Below the pieces are notes generated by a model. That model did no database searches. It was not told where the DNA came from and saw only the letters and a program-made list of their open reading frames with translations. Made by a program: the position numbers and the translations under genes. From IMG/VR virus record IMGVR_UViG_3300037246_000990, positions 55,600 to 119,599 of that record: a stretch of 64,000 bases of DNA. One strand, given 5' to 3'. Of this stretch, positions 58,980 to 64,000 are shown one piece after another (within the stretch, counting starts at the first letter, position 1; the number at the start of each line of letters is the position of its first letter). The DNA is from a virus.

Positions 58980-58993
58980 GAAAATCAGTCTTT

Positions 58994-59200
58994 CTAGTCT
59001 CCCCTTGTAGTACCACCGCCTTGTCTAGTAACGCCACCTGCCTTTCCAGGGATGAAGGCTTTGTCGATGGTCTTGAACAAGGAACCTTCCTTCTCTCCCT
59101 TCTTGCGAGCCTTCTGTCGAAGCTTCAAGAGGGCCTTCTTGACGGCTTTCTTGTCGTCTGGGTTCAGCCACTTCAGAGCTTTAGAACTGGGGGTCAACAT
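58994..59200 (-). CDS. Small Lys-rich protein
   Basis: 68 residues, very basic (K-A-V-K-K-A-L-L-K-L-R-Q-K-A-R-K-K), with a Gly/Arg/Thr tail. Fifth and last of a run of tiny basic proteins before the scaffold. Could bind DNA or the acidic scaffold; no known family. Confidence 0.62.
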   Translation of the reverse strand: MLTPSSKALKWLNPDDKKAVKKALLKLRQKARKKGEKEGSLFKTIDKAFIPGKAGGVTRQGGGTTRGD

Positions 59201-59401
59201 TTAATCTACCTGATCCAGCAAGCGGCGCTGGTTTATGTTGAGACCGCCGCGTCCTTGCTTGGCGCCTTCTTTGAGGAGGTCTTTGACTTTTTCCTTCTTC
59301 TTAAGCTTGGCCTTCTCGGCATCAGTAGCTGCTGTGGCGTCTGCTTTATGCTTATCCAATAAAGCCAGAGCTTCGTCTAGCGTCAGTTTCTTATCGGGCA
59401 C
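59201..59401 (-). CDS. Small Lys-rich helical protein
   Basis: 66 residues: an amphipathic start (L-T-L-D-E-A-L-A-L-L-D-K-H) and a basic middle (K-L-K-K-K-E-K-V-K-D-L). Abuts the next gene with no gap and overlaps the previous one. Function unknown. Confidence 0.6.
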   Translation of the reverse strand: MPDKKLTLDEALALLDKHKADATAATDAEKAKLKKKEKVKDLLKEGAKQGRGGLNINQRRLLDQVD

Positions 59402-59618
59402 GGGGGGCTCCTTTTCTATTGTTGAGTTTGTTGTGAATCTTGTCGCTCACAACTCCATCTCTACTGCGCTTGTTCAGCTCCTCTTCAGCCGAGCCGGGGA
59501 ATACCTCCGGCGGGGGCTTAGGAGGTGCAAACGTTTCAGAGCCCTGGTCTAGGCCCATCTTCTCAGACAGGAGACCCTTCTTCTTTTTCTTCTTGGGCTC
59601 TTGTTCGTTGTTCAGCAT
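59391..59618 (-). CDS. Small protein with poly-Lys stretch
   Basis: 75 residues from the ATG overlapping the upstream stop (TAATG). A six-lysine run follows residue 8, then P-P-K-P-P-P-E-V and a polar end. The string of AAG/AAA codons could be slippery. Disordered by composition; function unknown. Confidence 0.58.
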   Translation of the reverse strand: MLNNEQEPKKKKKKGLLSEKMGLDQGSETFAPPKPPPEVFPGSAEEELNKRSRDGVVSDKIHNKLNNRKGAPRAR

Positions 59619-59803
59619 TACTTCTTGCCTTTCTTCTTGGCCTTCCATTTCTCAAGCATGGCCTTGAACTTCTCTTTCCGGCTAACGGGCTTGTTTTCGT
59701 CCTTCTTAGCCATGCCCTTTTCGTAGCCTTTATTGGAATCCTTCTTATCTGCACCCTTCGGGTACTTGCCTTGAGACTTCAGAGTTCTAACTTTTGCTTT
59801 CAT
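59618..59803 (-). CDS. Small Lys-rich protein
   Basis: 61 residues, over a third lysine, ending W-K-A-K-K-K-G-K-K. Good AGGAG site. Second of the basic run. Probably nucleic-acid binding by charge alone. Confidence 0.6.
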   Translation of the reverse strand: MKAKVRTLKSQGKYPKGADKKDSNKGYEKGMAKKDENKPVSRKEKFKAMLEKWKAKKKGKK

Positions 59804-59812
59804 TTCCTTCTC

Positions 59813-60292
59813 CTATTTGACGTACTTGGCGTAGTAAGCAGAGAGCTTCATGCCACGTTGTTTAGCATTGCGCTTGAAGAAAGCTGTATCCTGCTTTAGG
59901 GATGTACCGCTTTTCATCTTCTTTTTCATCGAAGCTTTGTTCTCTTTCCTAGTAGTGCGGGCCGCTCGTTTAGCAGTTCTACGGTCAGTCTTGCGTTGTT
60001 TCTTGGCAGTCCGGGCCTTAATCTTGGCTGCTACTTTAGCATGATACTTGCCGACCGCGGCGAAGCCGCCTACTTCACCCTTGTCGCTTACCCTGTGGAA
60101 CTTTCTAACACTCTTGATAGCTCTACGGCGGTCTTTCTTAGACATTTCCTTGTCTTTCCTGTAACCCTTGACAGCAGCACGCCTCTCAGAGCGATGCTTT
60201 TTCCTTAGACTTTTAACTTCCTTTTGTTTGGCGCGCTTTTCAGCGATCTTTTTAGCCAAACTTTCTTTGCTCATATTGTTAAATGCTGACAT
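59813..60292 (-). CDS. Highly basic histone-like-composition protein
   Basis: 159 residues, about 57 of them Lys or Arg, with K-K-Q-R-K-T-D-R-R-T-A-K-R-A-A-R-T-T-R-K-like stretches and an ordered-looking C-terminus (M-K-L-S-A-Y-Y-A-K-Y). Such composition suits DNA condensation inside the head or RNA binding. It follows the large disordered protein gene by 9 bases. No family recognised. Confidence 0.65.
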   Translation of the reverse strand: MSAFNNMSKESLAKKIAEKRAKQKEVKSLRKKHRSERRAAVKGYRKDKEMSKKDRRRAIKSVRKFHRVSDKGEVGGFAAVGKYHAKVAAKIKARTAKKQRKTDRRTAKRAARTTRKENKASMKKKMKSGTSLKQDTAFFKRNAKQRGMKLSAYYAKYVK

Positions 60293-60301
60293 TTCTGCTC
60301 C

Positions 60302-63300
60302 TTAGCGCCTCGACGCTTTTAGTTTTGCTTGTTCTCGTTCCCACCGTCGAGCTATTTCTTCGGTATCGTCGAGCGTCATTCGGGTTCCATCTGCCTTCAA
60401 GCCCTTCCTTGTACGGGTGGCTGCTTCTATGGTGCCGTATTTTGCCTTGTTGTATGCTGCTTCTCTCTTGGTCTTTTCAGACACGCTCTTGACTCTACTG
60501 TAGATGTCGCCTGCGAAAGCCCCTGCGGTCCAGCCCACTGCCAAAGAACCGCCTATCCGCGCGAGGCCACCAACTGCAGGCTTAAGGACTTTAGGTGCAG
60601 CCTTCCTCAACCCAGCGACGCCTGCTGTAAATAGCCCGAGGCTAGCCCCCACCTCGATACCAGATTCAAGCGCCTGTCCGCCTGCGGCTTTGATTCTTTC
60701 TCGCTGAGCACCTGAAGCATCCATGTAGGCGCTAGCAATTTCTGGTGCTGCGAACAAAGCAGTACCAGCACCTAGACCGGCTACGAGTCCACCGACAACC
60801 TTAGGCTTCTTGGCGCCTCGCATAACTGCACCGCTTAGTTTCTTGAAGGCTTCTGAGATGTTTGCTCCAACGTTAGACCCGATAGAAGGACTGGTCAAAG
60901 GTCTCGGTCTACCTGCTCGCTCTAGCGATCTTTTCCATATGTTAGGATCTTCAGCAATCCAGCCAACAGGCCGATCACGCGCGATCTTTTCACCAATCTT
61001 GAGATCCGGAGCGGGGCGCACTGTTCTGCCGCGTTCCGGTCCAATGTGCGGGCGTGTTCTACGCGGTGTGGGGCGCCTCTCCTGCTTGCCTTCCGCAGCA
61101 TCGGGCGTCCCTGTCGGGGAAGCTCTACGCTCAGGCGCCTTCTGTACGTCGCGTCTACTTGTCTCACCTCTGACGTGCCCACGGGCTTCTGTTCGGGGGA
61201 TAACCTTTTCGCCCGGGACCCTGGCACCTTCAGCCCGCTCGGACGCAGCTTTCGGGAACTGTCGGGTCTGCGCTTCTCTCGCCACTTCCTGGGTGAGTCC
61301 GTCACGCTGTCGCTTCAGTTTCTCAAGCGTTTCCTCAGCTTGGTACACCACGTTCGGATCGTTCTTCAGTCTCTTCTCAAAGTCAGAGATCCGCTTGTTC
61401 ATGCGCTCAAGGGTGTTCGCCTTGATCGGGTCTCCGCTGTATACCCTGACGTCGGGCATGAGATCGGCTTCCACATTCATCTGCGGTGTAAGCACGCGGC
61501 GCTGTGCCTTCGGGTCCCACGTTGACGTGGATTCCGTTATGCCGATACCTTGCTCAGCTCGTTCAATATCGAGTTGGAGCCGGGCAGACTCACGCGGAGC
61601 GGTATCTGTCGCACGTCGCTCTTTCTGTATACCCTTTAGCTCAAGCCTGTACTGCCTCAAGGTCTCCTTAGCGTTGGCGTCACCGCGAGCGGCACCGTCT
61701 TTCAGCTCACCAAGGTCGAGGTCTAGTAAGGTACGACCGCGTCTATCCGGGAGGCCACCAGGTCTCAGATTCTCAGGCTTCGCTAGCTCCTCACCGATGT
61801 CCACCGGCTTCCAAGTTGAACCCTTCTGGCGTCGGTCTCCACCAGTCTGCTTCTCACGGCGCGTGCCCTTCTTGGCACCAACCTGCTTGCCACCAACTCT
61901 CTCCTTGACGTCTGCTTCGGTGAGCAAGTCGCTCGCTTCAGCAGCGGTAGAGCGGGTTGCGAATCTCCGGCGTGTAGCTTCTCCAGATCTGCGCTCTCCA
62001 CCCTTACGTAGGTCTTCTTGGGCCTCCACAACGGTCTTCTCCAGAGCACCCCCTTCAAGGATACGGGTCTCGAACTCGCCTTCGGAACTGAGAAGAGATC
62101 GAACGATGCGCTGGCCTTTGAACTTAGCCACGTCGGCAGTGAGGGTATCTATAGGAGCACCGGCCGCTTCCTTCAGCTTCGCACCGAGTGTACTCTTTCG
62201 AGCCTCGGTCTCAGCAATTTGGACGCCCAGCGCCTTAGCGTCTAGCTTGGCTTGCTCAACCGGGGTGCGAGCAGCTTCAGCGTTCTTAGCCTTCTTATTC
62301 CACTCTTCAGTAGTCGCGTCGGCTTCAGGCGCTGTCCGTGCCGGGACCTTCCGGACGTCGATACCTTGCTCTCTGATAAGATCCTTAGTGGGGCGGCGCT
62401 GGATCGAGGGCGGCGTCACAGCCACAGCCTTCGGCTGCGCTCCTATAACAGCAGGATCGATTGCTGTGGAGGTCCCCTTCTTGAAGGAGCCTTGCTGCTC
62501 AATACGCTTTTGCTTCTCGTTATAGAACTTTTGCGCTGCCTTCTTCTGTTTAGCTGTCTCAGCCGTGGTCGGACCACCGGCCTCTGTCTGACCAAGGCTA
62601 GCTTCAAGTCGCCGCTGATACGCCGTACGCTCTTCCACGGTGGCGTTCTTCATCTTATCATCACTCCACGGAGTGAACTCTGCCTCTGTCTTAGCTGCAA
62701 CCTTGGTCGCCTCGGGACTGGTGTCATAGGGCCGACCAGCAGCAATACCCAGCGCATCTAGCGGCCTCTCAGGGAGCCGCTTGGGGGCTTCTTTGGCTAT
62801 ACGGCGTGCTGCGTCTGCGGTCGTGTACTGCTTAGCGTTTTCGATGGCGGCGAGGTCCGCGCCTAGGGGGTGCTCGACAGGCTTAGCCGGGGGCTTCGGT
62901 GCGGCCTTTTGGGGAACCGGGGGCTTGGGTGTAATCACCTTGGCCGGGTCGTACCTTGAAGGCCGTCCGCTGTATGTAGTTCCTTCCTTCTTAGCCTTGA
63001 GCTTAGCGTTCAACTCCCTCGCAGTCTCCAGCTTCTTTGCGAGCTTTGTATCTACGGCCGGGGCCTTGGCTGCTTTCTCTCTTGCTACTGTTGCCGGGAG
63101 GGCGCGTCCTCGCCTGTCAGAACCACGGGCACGTCGAGTACCCTGCTTAGGTGCCTTGCCAACTTCACCAGCTTTAGCCCTGCTTGGCTGGTCTCGGCGA
63201 CCTGTTACCCTTTGCTCACCTTGGCGGCGTTCATCAGGTGTGGTCTCCAGCTTCTGCTCGGACTGTATGTTCGGGGAAGCTTCGGCTCTATGGATGGCTG

Positions 63301-64000
63301 TCTGTAGTCGCGCAGCCTCCTGTCTGGTGCGGGCGATGTCGCGTTGCTTAACTGCATCCGCGTCTACTGGGGTAGTGATAGTAGGCTTCTTGGCTTCACT
63401 ACCGCCAAGCTTGACGTTCTTCTTCCGCTCGGCTGCGAGATCCTTCTTGAGCTTCGAACCAGCCGCCTTGGCCTCCGTCCGAGCGCGACCAGTCTCGATT
63501 CGCGCTTCAAGCTCCTTCTGCCTGGCTTGGAGCTGATCGGGAGCTAGGTCTTCAAACTCACCAACCGCTACTGCGGGCTTATCTACGGGGGTTACGATAG
63601 CACTCTTCGCGGCCTTCTTTTCAGCGGCAGCGACAGGGCTAGCTGCGTCAGCAATCTGACGGGTGAGGGATGCTGCCTGCTTCTTAGCTGCGCTGACAGT
63701 AGCAGTAACCGCACGGCCCGGGGCTTTCACGGTACGCGTTATGCGACCTTCGGGCTTGGCCTCAGCCTTGGGCTTATCGACAGGGGTAACGATAGCCTTG
63801 GGTGTAGCTTGGCGCGTGGCTTTCCTAGACGCCTGGATTTCAGCGAGTTCGGCATCAGGCTTAAACGCTTCACGGACACGCTGGAACTTGCTTTGCTTAG
63901 CAGGTGCGTTAGGAGGTGTACCTTCCGGTACGGGTATTGGCCTATCAGTAGAACGCCGCCCGGTCGGATCGGGGATATTGGTATCTAGCTTCCGCCGTTC
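60302..64000 (-). CDS. Very large low-complexity protein, 5' end outside window
   Basis: The frame is open to base 64000, so at least 1232 residues are visible and the start is outside; the GTG at 63730 has no ribosome binding site and lies within continuous coding sequence. Most of it is Lys/Arg/Ala/Glu-rich and repetitive: several I-V-T-P-V-D-K-P units (also I-T-T-P-V-D) and many R-R-G/R-R-x-G-R patches. The last 200 residues have glycine-zipper-like hydrophobic stretches (G-L-V-A-G-L-G-A-G-T-A-L-F and G-G-S-L-A-V-G-W-T-A-G-A). May be a structural or ejected protein. No enzymatic motif seen. Confidence 0.7.
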   Translation of the reverse strand, partial: ERRKLDTNIPDPTGRRSTDRPIPVPEGTPPNAPAKQSKFQRVREAFKPDAELAEIQASRKATRQATPKAIVTPVDKPKAEAKPEGRITRTVKAPGRAVTATVSAAKKQAASLTRQIADAASPVAAAEKKAAKSAIVTPVDKPAVAVGEFEDLAPDQLQARQKELEARIETGRARTEAKAAGSKLKKDLAAERKKNVKLGGSEAKKPTITTPVDADAVKQRDIARTRQEAARLQTAIHRAEASPNIQSEQKLETTPDERRQGEQRVTGRRDQPSRAKAGEVGKAPKQGTRRARGSDRRGRALPATVAREKAAKAPAVDTKLAKKLETARELNAKLKAKKEGTTYSGRPSRYDPAKVITPKPPVPQKAAPKPPAKPVEHPLGADLAAIENAKQYTTADAARRIAKEAPKRLPERPLDALGIAAGRPYDTSPEATKVAAKTEAEFTPWSDDKMKNATVEERTAYQRRLEASLGQTEAGGPTTAETAKQKKAAQKFYNEKQKRIEQQGSFKKGTSTAIDPAVIGAQPKAVAVTPPSIQRRPTKDLIREQGIDVRKVPARTAPEADATTEEWNKKAKNAEAARTPVEQAKLDAKALGVQIAETEARKSTLGAKLKEAAGAPIDTLTADVAKFKGQRIVRSLLSSEGEFETRILEGGALEKTVVEAQEDLRKGGERRSGEATRRRFATRSTAAEASDLLTEADVKERVGGKQVGAKKGTRREKQTGGDRRQKGSTWKPVDIGEELAKPENLRPGGLPDRRGRTLLDLDLGELKDGAARGDANAKETLRQYRLELKGIQKERRATDTAPRESARLQLDIERAEQGIGITESTSTWDPKAQRRVLTPQMNVEADLMPDVRVYSGDPIKANTLERMNKRISDFEKRLKNDPNVVYQAEETLEKLKRQRDGLTQEVAREAQTRQFPKAASERAEGARVPGEKVIPRTEARGHVRGETSRRDVQKAPERRASPTGTPDAAEGKQERRPTPRRTRPHIGPERGRTVRPAPDLKIGEKIARDRPVGWIAEDPNIWKRSLERAGRPRPLTSPSIGSNVGANISEAFKKLSGAVMRGAKKPKVVGGLVAGLGAGTALFAAPEIASAYMDASGAQRERIKAAGGQALESGIEVGASLGLFTAGVAGLRKAAPKVLKPAVGGLARIGGSLAVGWTAGAFAGDIYSRVKSVSEKTKREAAYNKAKYGTIEAATRTRKGLKADGTRMTLDDTEEIARRWEREQAKLKASRR

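Noticed and set aside
60810-62525. Long open frame on the + strand, antisense to the giant protein gene
   Set aside because: It is a by-product of biased codon use in the Lys/Arg/Ala-rich gene on the other strand; composition is Ser/Arg/Pro-rich and it has no ribosome binding site or homology-like motif.
63730-63732. GTG as start of the giant minus-strand gene
   Set aside because: No ribosome binding site; the frame continues upstream with the same repeat type (V-T-P-V-D-K-P) to the edge, so the true start is outside.
1-64000. tRNA genes, CRISPR arrays, integrase, repressor or att sites
   Set aside because: No cloverleaf-like segments, regularly spaced repeats or lysogeny genes seen; intergenic space is too small for tRNA clusters. 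A tRNA search program on the sequence would settle it.

Overview
This window is part of the genome of a lytic tailed bacteriophage (Caudoviricetes) whose structural genes point to a short-tailed, podovirus-like virion. It carries a major capsid protein, a scaffold-like protein, a T7 gp11-like adaptor, a nozzle-like beta protein, three large internal virion protein candidates and adhesins with Fn3 and LamG folds. I see no tape measure, sheath or baseplate. The host is probably Gram-negative, because one virion-side gene encodes a lipobox lipoprotein. The promoters are of the ordinary sigma-70 type and most genes have strong GGAGG-like ribosome binding sites. Integrase, repressor, terminase, portal, endolysin and tRNA genes were not recognised. 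Terminase and portal probably lie beyond base 64000.

Left arm (1-37136, all + strand): densely packed early and replication genes, many with ATGA or TGATG overlaps. In order: a gene cut by the left edge, a phage sigma-70-family factor, small membrane and DUF6899-like proteins, a UvsW-like helicase, a gp88/DUF7227-like protein, an ATP-dependent DNA ligase, RtcB RNA ligase, a DnaB-type helicase, a DnaG-type primase, a family A DNA polymerase with an N-terminal uracil-DNA-glycosylase-like domain, a gp32-like single-strand binding protein, a RecA/UvsX recombinase, an SbcD/SbcC (gp47/gp46) pair, a ClpP-like protease, a dockerin-like protein, an endonuclease VII-like nuclease, a DnaQ-like exonuclease, a nucleoside deoxyribosyltransferase-like protein and an AAA+ ATPase. 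The arm ends with a four-gene glycosyltransferase module that includes a 1043-residue enzyme with three glycosyltransferase domains. Three related HNH homing-type endonucleases sit between these genes.

Right arm (37133-64000, all - strand): virion genes converging on the left arm, so that the two arms' stop codons overlap at 37133-37136. Read in the direction of transcription, from the right edge: a very large low-complexity protein cut by the edge, five tiny lysine/arginine-rich proteins, scaffold, major capsid, an HNH gene, two tandem sets of paralogous small virion proteins, a lipoprotein, a phospholipase-A2-like protein, adaptor, nozzle, Fn3 proteins, a LamG adhesin and three internal virion proteins.

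Two patterns link the window. First, seven near-identical or related promoters (TTGCAA, 17-nt spacer, TATAAT) occur on both strands and form two spacer classes. Second, at least eight dispersed small proteins share an unrecognised three-part motif (G-x-W/F-x-I near the N-terminus, a central H-x-C, and a C-terminal CxxC...P..I zinc knuckle). These sit one by one between conserved replication genes and are the best candidate here for an undescribed phage protein family. Five genes shorter than 60 codons are also listed, and two partial genes were extended to the window edges.
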